Shown here in pieces: positions 1-12,600 of a stretch of 64,000 bases of DNA (positions within the stretch are counted from its first letter, which is position 1; each line of letters opens with the position of its first letter). A program made the translations under genes and the position numbers. Location of the stretch: positions 2,713,501-2,777,500 of the forward strand of contig JAZARR010000032.1 in the NCBI GenBank assembly GCA_037389465.1, given 5' to 3'. This DNA is from Baylisascaris procyonis (lineage: Eukaryota > Nematoda > Chromadorea > Rhabditida > Ascarididae). The notes under the pieces were generated by a model. It was not told where the DNA came from, did no database searches, and was given only the letters and a program-made list of their open reading frames with translations.

Positions 1-89
1 TCCATCCTTATGAACGTATCCCTACTTGTTTCTCAGCTATTGTTTAAGTGTGTTAAACTGTTCGCCCGTATATTTGTGTAGTATCGCAG

Positions 90-147
90 TTTATTCGACC
101 GCATCTCCAAAGACGTTGCAAATTTTCAAGGAGACCTGGACGACTAG
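90..147 (+). CDS. Terminal exon of a + strand gene entering from the left edge
   Basis: A GCAG acceptor at 86-89 opens a frame reading about 18 residues ending in NFQGDLDD and a TAG stop at 145-147. The tail is acidic with a regular codon pattern. An AATAAA-type signal follows near 179-185, as expected for a 3' end. In-frame stops lie just upstream, so the rest of the protein must come from exons outside the window. The family is not recognisable from this short tail. The gene converges on the - strand gene whose stop is at 289. Confidence 0.4.
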
Positions 148-288
148 ACGAGCCAAGGAGAGTTGACTCTTACATAAATTAATAAATTTTTCTTCGATAT
201 TTCAGACAATCATAAATAAATTCGATTTAATTTTCTCTTAAATGCATAATTAATAAACACTTATGCCATTCTGGTATACCTCTTCCCA

Positions 289-1349
289 TTACTTCCCGTC
301 CCAATTAATCCCTCCCAAATAGAAGGCAATCCTGCCATGTGAATCCCAATCGCCAACACCATCTGCAGTCGGAGTCTGATCAAAATGAGACATAAACTTT
401 TGTTTGCTTTCATTGCAAAAATATTTAACGGTATTAGAAAGAAAGAAAAAAAAAACAGATTTCCACGTAAAATACGTGCATGAATTCTCTATAAAGTGCC
501 AATTATACCTCAAGAAATGAAATTTTTTGGGAAATATTTTCTTCAAAATTAAATTATAAAATGCCTATTTAAAAAAAAAAAATAGGTAGAGCTATTTGAA
601 TGTTATTAAATTAGCAATTCTAAAATTAAAATATTTTAGAAAAAATGTTTATTAAATGAGCTCTCAAATATTGAAAAGTATTTTTATTAAACAATTCCTC
701 AGCTATTACAATAATTTTCTCATTAATGGACGATGGAAGTTAATCCATTACATTCGGGTATATATAAAGTTTTGAAGTCTAAAATAAAATGAGTATAAAT
801 TTGATTCATAATTCGCCTATAGATTCAACCCTCAAAATTTTTGCAGTAAAATTTTCAGTGTTCATAAATTCGGAAATTTTATTGAAAATACTATTTTCTC
901 CTCGATACCTCAAACATTATACCTTCCCATGTTTAGGTCTAGCTAAACAGATTACATAATCCCTAACTTATCTTTTAATCTATTTTCGTCCTCTATCAGA
1001 TGTTTTTGGTCATATAAAAACACGTTGATTTAAAGGAAACATTTGCTTATCTGAGTTCTTAAACATCATGACATTACTTCGGTAGCAATATTTCGCATAA
1101 CCTTCTGCTTAGGGAAAAGAAAAAAAAACTAAAACCTATGGACTCAACTCATGAATTTGGCTGAAGGATATCTCCCCACTAACTCCGAAATAATAGTGAG
1201 CAAATTTTCGTAAATGTCAGAAGTGTAAGGAATAAAATAAAACTTACATTCGGCTGTTCGTTACTGGATGCATCCTTTGAAGATGCCTTCGATGTAAATC
1301 CATTGGCAGCCTTTTTTGCACTCAATTTTGCAGCACCCATACTAGGCAT
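289..1349 (-). CDS. Short two-exon gene of unknown function
   Basis: Exon 1 is 1248-1349 (34 codons) and starts MPSMGAAKLSAKKAANG, rich in Lys, Ala and Ser. Its ATG lies 6 bp after a GTGTTTTCAG acceptor on the - strand, the layout of a spliced-leader trans-splice site, and it ends at a perfect GTAAGT donor. Exon 2 is 289-375 (28 codons plus stop) after a TTTGATCAG acceptor, starting TPTADGVGDWDSHG. Both edges are phase 0, giving a 62-aa product if no exon is missed between. I do not recognise it. The basic, small-residue N-terminus looks disordered and there is no signal peptide. Exon 1 is much better supported than exon 2. The gene ends tail to tail with the exon at 90-147. Confidence 0.45.
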
Positions 1350-1363
1350 GATGCACTGAAAAC

Positions 1364-2453
1364 ACTATTCTCATAGATGCATGCTGCAACAGCAAAACTC
1401 TCAACAACATACAGGCAGACAGCAAACAACACGACGCGACACGACACGACACGCCTCAACGAGATGGTGCAAACAACGTGAGGACATTCTCTGCACATAA
1501 AATGCGACTCAATAACAGGAACCCGAGTTGATTTGCAAAGGAAACGAGTAGGTCTGTATGTTGGCAAAGATGCGTAGTACGGAAAAACATAGACATTTTA
1601 GAACCTGCAGGTATGTGAAAGGATTCATGAGGGAATGTTTTTTTGGAACGTCGCAAGGTCTTCCCCTTCACACCACCAGTCCTCGACAAACTATCTTCGC
1701 CTTCCTTCCCCCCGGTACCATACACCCTGGACAAATTAAACAATGGAAACCTAAACAACCAATATGAATTAATAAAAATTGGGATTAAATGATGTTGATG
1801 ATTGATGCAGAAAAATGGAAGGGAAATGGGCAAAGTTGGAGCAATAAGACGTAGCTGAGAGCAACGACCAACTTTCTATCGAGTCTCAATTGTAAACTTT
1901 CTTCTAAAATTTCGTTCATAAATGAAAGATTTCTTATGATCCATTCCCCATCCACTCTCTTCCCAATGAGATAATCTGTGGGGAAATATGGATCAAACTT
2001 TGAGCTTATTCAGTTATCATAAAATTTGTCCATGAGTTTCTCACTAATAAACGTATCGAAAACGTCAATACGACGTTACTGCCAGTTCTACTAATCCCCT
2101 TAGATAAAAGGAAAACAATAAAAAAAAAGAAAAAAATCGGAAAATGAGCGCTTTAAAAAGTAACGTATTTCGCCGCCGAACGTCAACTGAACACAATTTC
2201 TCCATTTCGTTCATCAGGTACGCAGTTGATTACCGTATGTTGTTCGGTTAAGCAACATGTGCATTTCCATTCATATGGTACTTTCTTCTAATTTCTATGT
2301 AGGGTTTATTTTGAATATTGATATTTGTTTAATTTAAATTCAAAATTTATTGGAAAGCATTTGATGTTTTTCAATCGTTTTTTTGAGTTGTATTACTTGA
2401 AATGGTTGGATGAATGCTTTGAAATGTTTGCAAAAATTATCGAATTCAACAGC

Positions 2454-2497
<44 letters not shown>

Positions 2498-4830
2498 CAC
2501 GTTCTGCTCCCACCGCACCTTGTTCTGATGCTATGAGGAAGCCTTATGCATTGTATCCTAGCATTCATTGATATTAACACATTAGACATCTGAGGTTACT
2601 TATAGCCTTTCTAAAATAGTTTTTAATGAAATTTCTGGATCGGTCCCTTTGAAAGTTAAATCGATATTTAATCATATTTTTATGCTTCACATATCATTGC
2701 TTCATCTATCGTATTCTTCACATTTTAAACGTCTTACGACCCCGAAATTTTCCACCCCCTTATCCCCTCCCCTACATTCCTCTGTGAAATTTCCACTGCA
2801 TTTCAATGTTGATTTGAGGTTGATTTCCTATACTTAATCCATTTATCTGAGAGTATTGCTTTTGGATATATTCGATGTTGTTCATTTTCATTCAATTCAA
2901 TTGTTCTTTATTTCGCGTTCATTATATTCATTAAAAAAAAAACTATAGAATAAAGGAAAGGTCATATTTCATTCCATTCCGATAATCGTACTGATTCGAA
3001 TAGTTTTTTGTTTTTGAAGTTTTAAAATATTTTCTTATCACTAATATTTTACCAAACCTTTATTCAGGGCATTTACTATCTAAAAGTTCTTTTATAGCTT
3101 TATAGTCCGATCGATATGAAGACAATTAACAATTCTAAGATCTTTGTAAGGCATAAATTATTTTATCTTAGTCAATCATTTAGCATTGGAAGAATATTTG
3201 AAATTTTTTCGGGAAATAATTGAAGCTTATCAACCGTCACTTTTAAGGCTGAATATTGTGCATTTATAGCTGAAGGGTAGAAAAGCGTCGAACATGTGAT
3301 AATTAAATAAGACACGAGGTGGTCATTTGGATGTCGATCCCTGGCCATATATCACAAATAAATGGCCACTGGTCATACGAACATCGCCAAAAGGCTTTTC
3401 ATATATCAAAGTGGGAATAATATGATGTCTTCATAGACCTATACGTTGGGTAAAAATTTTATCAAATTTGAGAGTCGTAGAAATTAGTAAAACCAAATCA
3501 AATTTGCCCACCGCGAATGGGATTTACCTTTATTGGTAAGTAGTAAAATTGGTTTACCAACAAAGAAAACACGTTTTCCTTTGGTTACGCTACATGACTA
3601 TCTCTCGCCTCTTTCCCGTGCAGTATATTTTATGTTTATTTGTCATATATACATATATATTTATTTATTCATTATTTATTTAAATTTATATTTATACTTA
3701 TGTTTATATTAAAACATATTTATATTTATGTTTATATTTACATTTATATTTATATTGTAGGGGAATAGATCATACAATGCAATAGACATATCGAGGAGAA
3801 TATTTATTGAAGCGTGTTGAATTTTATTGAACGATATCTCAAAATTTTGGAAAATAAGCCAAGCAATTATTATTATTATTTGAATAAATGCATTTAAAAA
3901 TTCATCTTTGCATCATTTTTCATTTCCATTCTCCGCTTTTCTCAACTCATTCCCAATATCTCGATTATTTATGAATGTAGAAATTAAAAATTCAAATATT
4001 TTTTTTTTCTAAATTTCTTTTAAATTTTATGTTGATCATTTCTTTTTCTCGCCTCATAAGCAATAATAAATTTATTTTCCATTAGTAGCTTTTCATCCAT
4101 CGCTTGACCTCCTCCATCCACCTCAAATTATTCGAAATTCAATTCGATTCATCGATAGATATTGTAATATGATAACACCTTATTGATGCATTATCAAATA
4201 GAAATGGCTATCTCATAAATTACAAATATTTTTTTCGATTATTAAATTCAGTATGGTTTTATTTATAAATATACTAGAATAACTGGAAATATGTAAAACA
4301 AAAAAAAAAAAAATAACTTTCAAATTTATTAATGAATTATTAAATTTTTGAGGATCAATACTAAAGTTGATAAGCGGAGATTGGCATAAATAAAGATATT
4401 ATTTCATTGCGGTTTATTAATCCACATTGGCAAATGACAATTGACAGCGAATGGTCGAACACATGCAAATCGCCATAGACTTGAATCATCTCGTTTATCG
4501 ATCATATAATTACCATCGATATTTCGTAATGTAAACGATGGTTTCATTGAGAAGAATCGCTTGTCCATTGGAAATGTCACTGAAAATTTTTTAAATTTTC
4601 AATATTCTTTGGTGCAAAATCTTAATGGTTCGTTTTGAAGTGGCCTAATTTATGATGTTTGAAGCCTAGAAAATCGGGATTCGCTACAAACTCCGACTAA
4701 GATCAAAATTGAGCTCCTACCGGAGCTTAAGATCTTCGACATATAAAGTTGACTTTTGCTGAACTTCGAGTAGTACAGAATAAAATTCTGGGATCGTTAA
4801 ATCCGAGAGGATATATAGAAATCGACAACT
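1364..4830. other. AT-rich intergenic DNA, no gene seen
   Basis: Both strands are dense with stops. The stretch holds an (AT)n run near 2460-2494, an imperfect TTTATA-rich run at 3650-3762, and short low-complexity A or T tracts. The open frames seen here (for example near 1456-1833 on the - strand and 2325-2528 on +) lack splice or codon support. The part just upstream of 1349 may hold the promoter of the - strand gene, but no core element can be assigned. Confidence 0.5.
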
Positions 4831-4832
4831 TT

Positions 4833-4872
4833 ATGTCGGTATTCGAATCCCCTAAATATTCACGATCCCGAG
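4833..4872 (+). CDS. Possible first exon of a + strand gene
   Basis: An ATG opens a 13-codon segment reading MSVFESPKYSRSR followed by a GTAAGC donor at 4873. It lies about 800 bp upstream of the terminal exon at 5673 on the same strand. The phases (1 out here, 0 in there) do not join directly, so at least one exon between them would be needed. Support is only the donor and the sensible codon run, so this is a suggestion. Confidence 0.2.
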
Positions 4873-5672
4873 GTAAGCGGGACTGAGAATTTCTAATATT
4901 TCAGTCAATTCAGTTGTGCTATGAAAGCGTTCGACGCTTCATTAAAGTATATTTTAATTGGTTAAATCGATGAATTAGCAATTCTTTCAAATTTACTCAA
5001 CTCAAACAAACAAAAATGGATAACTTAATATTGATGTCAAAAAAAGTTTTTTTTTGTTAGAAAATAAAAGCGAAATTAATTTCTGAATATTTAAATATTC
5101 AATTCTAATTTCCCACTTAAATATATTTGCATATATTAAAATAAGTAAAATATAATTCATCAATAATTTTTCCTCTTAGTGATTGATAATTTAATCGAAA
5201 AAGAAAAAATTTTTATTTAGAGAATCGCTTAAGGAATCTAAGGAATCTAGTGATGGTTTTTAATTTTGATACGATTTCAATCATTAAAGATATTAAAAAA
5301 AATTTTTTTTTCATGAAATTGTCAAATGCTTAATTTTGAAATGATTTATTGAAATAAATAATTTTTTCTTAAGTTTATTGGAATTTTTAAGCAATCAAAT
5401 AAATTTCCTCAAGAAGCACTTACTTTGGTTGGTAATCTCGTCAAGATTAGGCACTAAAAACGATGGTAAAGACGATATTCGCGTAGTGCATAGAACGAGA
5501 CATATGCCAAATAATGCATTCATAATGCCTATCCCTTTAAATTAAGTCATTTTTAAGCATTTCGTCTATGCGGTTTTCCACTCAAATATTATCATTCGTA
5601 GAGATCAAAATTGATCACGATCAACGATGATGTCACTGATGTAGTTTTCATTGATTTTTCACTTTCAATCAG

Positions 5673-5801
5673 AATCAGATAATCAAAGAGGCAATCAATG
5701 AATCACAAGCTTTCGAGGCAACCATTGAATTAGAAGCTTCCGAAGCAATCGTTGAAACAAAAATTCCCGATGCAGCTCGCAAACAAATGAGCGAGTCCTA
5801 A
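5673..5801 (+). CDS. Terminal exon, acidic helical C-terminus
   Basis: After a TTTCAATCAG acceptor the frame gives 42 residues beginning NQIIKEAINESQAFEAT and ending RKQMSES with TAA at 5799-5801. A second AATCAG six bases on would give the same frame. The sequence is rich in Glu, Ala and Ile in a helical pattern, quite unlike the AT-driven Asn/Ile/Phe/Lys reading of nearby chance ORFs. An AATAAA-type signal lies near 5855. Upstream exons are not securely found. The protein family is unknown. Being open in one frame for 129 bp in about 30% GC DNA, with a stop just before the acceptor, is the main argument that it is real. Confidence 0.45.
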   Translation, partial: NQIIKEAINESQAFEATIELEASEAIVETKIPDAARKQMSES

Positions 5802-6087
5802 TTTTTTTTTTTTATCTTTTGGTATCAAAATAATTCCTATAATATGGAAATATTTGTAAATAAATATCTAGACGATGGATATAAACATAAGATATGCACA
5901 ATAATCTTCAAATATAAGCGAAAACATCAAATAAACTTCATTAAAACAACACTTTAATCACTCTCATATAATCATTTCTTCAACGGTGCATCCATTTAAA
6001 ATTGCTATTGAATAATAGTGATTGTTACTATCTGAAGGTGATCTCATAGAAGAAAATTTTGAACTGAAATGAATTATATTAGAATTT

Positions 6088-6133
<46 letters not shown>

Positions 6134-6136
6134 AAA

Positions 6137-6198
<62 letters not shown>

Positions 6199-9100
6199 AA
6201 ATATATAATATACACATATATATAAAAATTCTACTGAATTCTACGGAATTCTATGAAATTGTATGAGGAAAAAAATTTTTTTAATTGAGGAAAATATGAC
6301 GTCACTCAGAAAATTTTTTGAAGAAAACGGAATTACGATATATACAGTAGTGAAAATTTGATGAAAAAAAATTCTCCAAGTTATTAGCATTTATCTATTC
6401 GCATTTACTTTGCAAAGCGATGAATTTCAATGATTGCTGTGTAAAGCTTAGAGATAAATCTCGATGCTAAATATGCAAATTTATTTGCCTACAGTATCCC
6501 TCTAATAATACCACATCACTAATAAATTAACTGTTTGTACTATGAATATACTTGTAAAAGATACCTTAATGCAAATGATTTAATAAAAAAGTCGAAGATA
6601 TATATAGGAATTAAGTAAGTTGAATAAGAGCGTTTAAATATTCCGCCTTGTTTACAGCATTAAAGCTTTTCTCCACTAAGTAAGGAATATCTATTATTCA
6701 GAAATTTTAAAGAAATAAATCTTTGTATCGATAAGTCAAACTTGAACTATAATAGAGAGCGCAAATATCGCTTGCAAAAGCAATAAGTTGAGAAGCTTAT
6801 CGGAAGCCGACTGTCATTAAGTAGAGTTTTTGCTTGCAATACACTTTGTGCAATCACTCTCATACATCAACTGGAAAAAGTGGATAGCATGTAATGATGT
6901 AATCATATTTTAATTGATGTGCCATCACCTATAAAAATTCTCAACTATGGCCTCGCCTCATCGACATAAAATTAAAGTGAAGAGATGCAAAATCTATACA
7001 AGATTTTTTTTTTCTTTTTGTAAAAATCTTCAATTTTACTAGCTATTTTCGAAGTCGATGAATCAAAGTGGAATACAGGAGGTAAACGTATTGTGTATAT
7101 TGTTCTTGCAGAGTTTCGTAACTCTAACTTCATTGGCTACTAAGTTACAACTAAGGAGACAGACAGACACAGACAGACAGATATTGCGCAGTTATGGCAC
7201 TTCCGTAATGTGCTAGAGCAGAACAAGTTTGCGAAAATGCTTAAAAACTGATTTGATTGGAATAGACAATATTTAGAGCACATCGCCGCCTCATTCTAAA
7301 TTTAAAACAATGCTCTTTCTTATCGGTCACATGGATAAACTGACCAATGGTCAGGGGTAAACTGACCAATGGTCAGTTAACACTTTTAATTCACTCTTAT
7401 TTCAACTAGATGATATCACATCAATAGAGTAAATAATATGTATATCTTCCCATAATACGTGAATTGAAATTATTTCTCAATCATTACTTCAAATTGCAAC
7501 TGAAATTAAAAATTTTTCAAGTCTCCTATGGATTCACAATCAATTTCAATTTAAATCCTCGAAAAAAAAAACATTTCCACATGATATAACGTCCGTTTCG
7601 GTGAAGAAAGCATAGATTTAATATGCAATATGCCATAATTCATAGTAAATAAAGTGCACTCAGTGCTTTTTTTTAAAGATACGCTTGATAAACGGCTATT
7701 CTTATCACTCCGAAATATCTCTGTTTTTGATGATCAAAATATTATATAAGCCAGTAAAGAGGAAATAACGAAGTGTCGCTATTATTTACAAAGTGATATA
7801 ATAAAGAATTCGAGAGGATTTGCTTAGGAAGCATTGAAATGAATGAATAAATTAAAGAAAAATCCATCAAAAAGTATAAAAACAATGTGATGCAGGGATT
7901 ATTCATTTAAAAAAAAAAATTCCCAAAAAAATAGATTTCACCAAAATGCATAGAAAATGAAAGATAAAGAAAGAGGAATAACGGAAGAACGAATTAGAAT
8001 AGATTCAATGAAAAGAATCTATATGAAGAGATGAAAACGAAAAGAATTTATTGCAATGACTAAACTAAGAGGGGAGATTAACAATTAACAACAAAACTTT
8101 CATATATAGATCGGCATGGTGATTAAATTAGCTGTGAATGAATTCGATAAACGCATATCTCAATGTGATATCCATTAAGGATATAACCCGAAGGCAATAA
8201 CGAATTTGTCATGTGGGAAAAAAAAAACGAATTATATTAGCTTAACGCTAGAAAGTGAGAAATATTTGTGATAGAAATTTCATTTTTGCTACCTTTTGAA
8301 AGGATTTCATTTATTTATATTTTGGGATGGATAAATTTCTGTTTTTTTTTTAAATTTTCATTTTCATCAAAAATCCATTCAATTCTCAATTTTTTTTCAA
8401 ACATTTTTCTTATAGTAAAGCAAAAATTTCTGAACATTATCTTGTACATAAGAATGAAGCTAGAAAAAGAAAACACAAAATGCCATTCTATGCGAAGGCA
8501 ATGCGATACAATGGTCTTTGTGGTGAATATAAGAAGACCCAACGCTATATACATAAGGTCATAGGTCAAATGTGTTTGTTATAATGCTAAAGAATTTCTT
8601 CATATTGTATAACAGCAAAAAATATTTGTTGTATATATGAGCGTTTCGAAAATTTATTAGACGAGAACTAATTACGTGTTTGAAGGATATCAAAGAACTG
8701 GCACAGATTGCAATTTTATCAGTCAACTTTTTTCTCTGTTATGAAATTAAATGATTGATTGTTGTTTTTTTTTCCTCAAAAAAAGTTCAAAAGAGTATAA
8801 GAGATGTGATGCAAAATTAATTTTTGTGTGGATGACGTCATTTGCGTAGAAATATATATGCGATCATTTACGTTTCTTGTATGTTTCTTTTTTTTCAGCC
8901 TTATAAAACTAAAAAAAAAAAATTTATTTCATTCCCAGTCGATAATCGTTTATGCAAAAGAAATTTGCATATTTTGCTAATTTTATAGATCAATTCATAT
9001 AATAATTACGCTGAAAACGCTTTGCATGGTGACCGATCACGATACGTAGTTTTGATATCGTGTTGATATCACATCAATTATACGCATATATTGTGAAAAA

Positions 9101-9250
9101 AAAAAAAAAATTAATATAAATTTATGCAACGAATGGATCTCAAACATTCCATCGACGATGAACGTATATCGACGAAACATATTGATAGAGTGCATGAATA
9201 GGTGCGCTATTTTTGATGGGTGGTACAAATTTTGCTTATTCAACGCTTTT
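5802..9250. other. AT-rich non-coding stretch with repeats
   Basis: No convincing gene. It holds the (AT)n palindrome at 6082-6139 with a second AT tract after it, the paired 19-bp repeats at 7336-7376, and many A/T runs. A 39-bp exon-like segment at 7043-7081 (acceptor TTTTACTAG, donor GTAAAC, reading IFEVDESKWNTG) is possible but too short to accept. Confidence 0.5.
6082..6139. repeat. (AT)n tract capped by an 11-bp perfect inverted repeat
   Basis: The arms GAATTTATGCC (6082-6092) and GGCATAAATTC (6129-6139) are exact reverse complements and flank an uninterrupted (AT)18 core. The whole 58-bp block is therefore a perfect palindrome that could extrude as a cruciform. A second (AT)n run begins at 6141. 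Confidence 0.85.
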
Positions 9251-9252
9251 AG

Positions 9253-9313
9253 GACTACGTTATCCTGAACAGACCGCTTGTGGCAGTCGGGTCCGTTGCT
9301 CTCCGCATGATTT

Positions 9314-9351
<38 letters not shown>

Positions 9352-9533
9352 AGAGAAAGGGTAGAGAAATAGTAATAAGTGATAAGGACAAAGAACGATT
9401 AGGACGATCGGCAGGAAATCCGCACCTTAAGCGGATATTCGAGAAAAGAAAAGGACAACCTCCGAATATGAATGTAAAGGGAAATACAAAAAAAAAATTA
9501 AGTGATGCAATCATAAACGTTTTGCGATTTTAA
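9253..9533 (+). CDS. Possible exon crossing a (GA)n microsatellite
   Basis: A CGCTTTTAG acceptor at 9244-9252 precedes about 93 open codons ending at a stop near 9531. The first third reads LRYPEQTACGSRVRCSPHDF. The (GA)n run at 9315-9348 then encodes repeating Arg-Glu, and the rest is highly basic (starting GERKGREIVISDKDKERLG). A second frame across the first part also looks coding (DYVILNRPLVAVGSVALRM), so the true frame is unsettled. The (GA)n keeps two frames open by itself, which inflates the apparent ORF. Function unknown. Confidence 0.25.
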
Positions 9534-9579
9534 AAGGCTAAAACATGCACAGTAATAAAGGCATTCACCGCTTCAATTG

Positions 9580-9581
<2 letters not shown>

Positions 9582-9664
<83 letters not shown>

Positions 9665-9707
9665 CGATTCTCATACATTTATGAAAATCATCTATATGAG
9701 AATCGCT
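9582..9707. repeat. (TA)40 tract with adjoining 13-bp hairpin
   Basis: A pure TA run spans 9582-9662. It is followed at once by arms AGCGATTCTCATA (9663-9675) and TATGAGAATCGCT (9695-9707), a perfect 13-bp inverted repeat with a 19-nt loop. The hairpin abuts the microsatellite exactly, so it may be the end of a small element inserted in or carrying the TA run. Confidence 0.8.
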
Positions 9708-11149
9708 TATTTTCAGTCCAGCTGGTAGTAAAATTGGGATTCAATAAGTGCGATATGATTGTATGCAAATATGGCGTAATTGAGTGCCTATAAAGTTTTT
9801 CGAAGGTTGAAAGCGCTAAATTTCTTCGCAAAAGCATCAAAATTCTTTAATATTTCTCCTGATTAAACTAATGGGTGCATACACATCTATAAGTGAATAC
9901 CTATATACCTACCTACCCATATGAACTAGATTGACATAATGAGATTTTATAAATATAATTTACAAAGATATATGAGAAAATAAATTGAAATGGAAAAATG
10001 TTGTAAGGATGTTGAGCATAGGCTCATGCTACACTTAAACGGCCCGTCTAAGAATGCGCATGTAGAAATTCAAGGACAGCAGTAAAATAATCGAGAAAAC
10101 CAATTAAAATAAAACTATGAAATTGGCTGATGTGAAATTTTTTAACGAAATGAGAGAGGTGAGAGGGGATGGGAGAATAAAATTTAATTCATAATCCCTT
10201 AATATTGACTATATCTTGGAAATTTTCAGCGCATTTAAAAGAATAGTTAAAGTTACATAGTACTAAATATTACTACAGCGAATCAACGTAAGCATTGCTT
10301 CTATTCAAGTGTCAATCGAATTTGGGGGGAATAAAGTGTTTCTTTTAGTTATCATAATGCATAACCCCCTACCCTTGAACCCCCTCTCAATGTGGAAATG
10401 AAAATAAGTAGATTTTTCGAAGGAACGACTATCTTAGTCAATTAAGAAGCTCTCCATTAAAAATATATGCTTTAATTGTTCCTGTAATTATGCTTTCAAA
10501 TGAGTGTTGCATGTAAAGACTCCGCAATTTACATTTCTATGCAATGAAACAAGAAATTTTTTTTCCTTTCAAATCGCTGATAGCGATTGCTAACTATAAC
10601 GCAACATTGATGCATGGAGTAAGCTGAAATAAGGCGAAATTGGGCGAAATAAGCTGAAAAAAAAGGGAAATTTCAAACATTGCAAAAAAAGAAACGAATC
10701 ATAAAAATTGTTTTTTTTGGAATTTTTTTTGGAAAAATGTGATAATTTATTGAAAATTTCACTCTTATTTTTTCATTTATCAAATTTCGAGAATGTGATA
10801 AACAATGAAAAGTGAATAATAAATTTCTCGACACATAGATAAATGAGTGGAAAATTTTTTTATCAAAGGTGATAAAATTGAGTGAAAAATTTTCCACAAA
10901 ACGTAGCCGATGATACTCATATTGACGAATTTAATCTATCTATATATTCTTCAATTTTTTTCGCATAATTTTATGGAAAAGGAAAAAAAAATCGTCGGGA
11001 TTGAGGATACTAGATGCCTATCTTAAAAGAAGCTGAATAAAGAGATCTAAATAAAAGAGTGGAATCTTCGGCTAATAAATGGCAGTGGGAAAAAATTGTT
11101 TTTAGTTATTTATTTCAATGAAGAGAGCATTCATTACGAATAAATGTCT

Positions 11150-11410
11150 TTTCATATCGCTTCCATTTGCCCTGACCCACTGCCTCTTTGATCCACTTAG
11201 CTGCTGTGGTCTTTAGGTCGCACTCTCCTTCTTTGTAGGTGGTCGCGTGAAGGTTAGAGCTTAGGCTCGTCTCCTGCCCGTCGGATGCTGACGAGCCGAT
11301 TCATCGCTGTTCCTCTTATGACTATGGAGACTTATTCGTCGCCCTCATCCCGATGAGGGTGCTGGGCGGCGTGGCTCGGCTGAGCGGAGGCAACAATTCT
11401 GGTTGGAGCT
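11150..11410 (-). mobile_element. Degraded GC-rich fragment, probably the 3' end of a non-LTR retrotransposon
   Basis: This 260-bp island is clearly richer in G+C than its surroundings. Read on the - strand it contains a short open segment (LKTTAAKWIKEAVGQGKWKR), which resembles the Trp/Lys-rich extreme C-terminus of nematode RTE-like polyproteins, followed by A-rich sequence ending near 11100. A perfect foldback CCCTCATC-CC-GATGAGGG lies at 11342-11359. The reverse transcriptase itself is absent, so the class is inferred from this tail only. Confidence 0.35.
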
Positions 11411-12361
11411 CCACAATCGACCGCGCAGTAGACAAGGCAAAACAATGGATGATGAAAAAATTGATGCAGGATAAAATTCATTCAGGCATGGTTCAAACAA
11501 AGTGCAAGGAGTATATATGAACAAGCGGAAATCAATTTCTGAAAGTTTTTTTGGCGCTATTCAAAGCATAATGTTGTAGTTCTCTTTTGCTTTCTAACAA
11601 AAGATTTCGGAACCTCAAGAACAGGAATCTGGAAATCCAGTTTTCACTGGTATCTTTGCATCAGATTTTACCAGGTGGAGGCTTTATTCATTTGCATATA
11701 TAAGATACCGAACAAACACGTCCACGTGAACACTTATTAACATATAAAATTAATATCATTGGGATATACTTTAAACAAAGATGTGCTAAAGGTAAATAAA
11801 AATATAAATGAAAAATTTGAACTCCTTTCCCGTGGAGAAGGGAGTAATTGTGAGGAAGCTTTCTTGACCGATTTCAAATTCCAAGTCTTCGTGGAATTCC
11901 AAGAAGTGGAAATTCTATTGTAATTAGAAACACTGTATACTTTTACTGCCAAATTTTAAACGTGTTCATCGAGTTGATTTTTTTCTAACCGGAAACCAGA
12001 AAACCGGAAAACCGGAAAGGGTCTTTGATCAATTTTACTAGTTTTTTTGCGGCTATTTCTAATACTTTTTATTTTGCACTGAAAAAAAATGCGTTACATA
12101 ACTGGACAATAGACTTTTTTTCCTTGATATTATATTGTTCGCTAATTGAAGTTTATTATATGGAATTTTATGCACTGTTAGCGCGTCCTCCCTTCCCTTC
12201 CTCGTTCTCCGCACAGATCTCCCCTCCTTCCTATTCACTGCCATTTTCTAAACAACCATTAAATTAAATTCCTCTGTATGTGCTATTAGATGAATAATAC
12301 TTAAAAAAATTCCTCATAACCTGTAATTAGATATAAGGTTAGACATAATACTTTATTTTTG

Positions 12362-12392
12362 GGGGTAGGGAAGGGAAGGGGGGAAGGGGGAG
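12362..12392 (+). other. G-run cluster, potential G-quadruplex
   Basis: Several runs of three or more Gs separated by short A-containing spacers occur on the + strand. A similar cluster lies at 13998-14047, and the complementary C-run pattern is at 17492-17518 and 61200-61219. These stand out in a region of about 30% GC. Confidence 0.5.
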
Positions 12393-12513
12393 CGAAAAAA
12401 CACTGGCAAGAACTTACCCGACCATAAATAGTGCATAAACAATGTTATTTCTGATGATTTGATTTAGTAGAGTTATGATTTTTAACGGTTTATATTTCGA
12501 ATATTTTTGACAG

Positions 12514-12600
12514 TTAACGAGAAGGGCGAATTACTCCTATACGATTACCAATGCAATTGGTTATGAGCTCAAATTTATCGCCCTTAAGAAACATCAATAA
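12514..12600 (+). CDS. Possible terminal exon
   Basis: After a TTTTGACAG acceptor the phase-0 frame reads 28 residues including YSYTITNAIGYELKFIALKK, with TAA at 12598-12600. The middle loosely recalls the strand pairing seen in MSP-type folds, but this is not strong. A second frame (NEKGELLLYDYQCNWL, then a stop) is equally open. No partner exon was found. Confidence 0.2.
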   Translation, partial: LTRRANYSYTITNAIGYELKFIALKKHQ

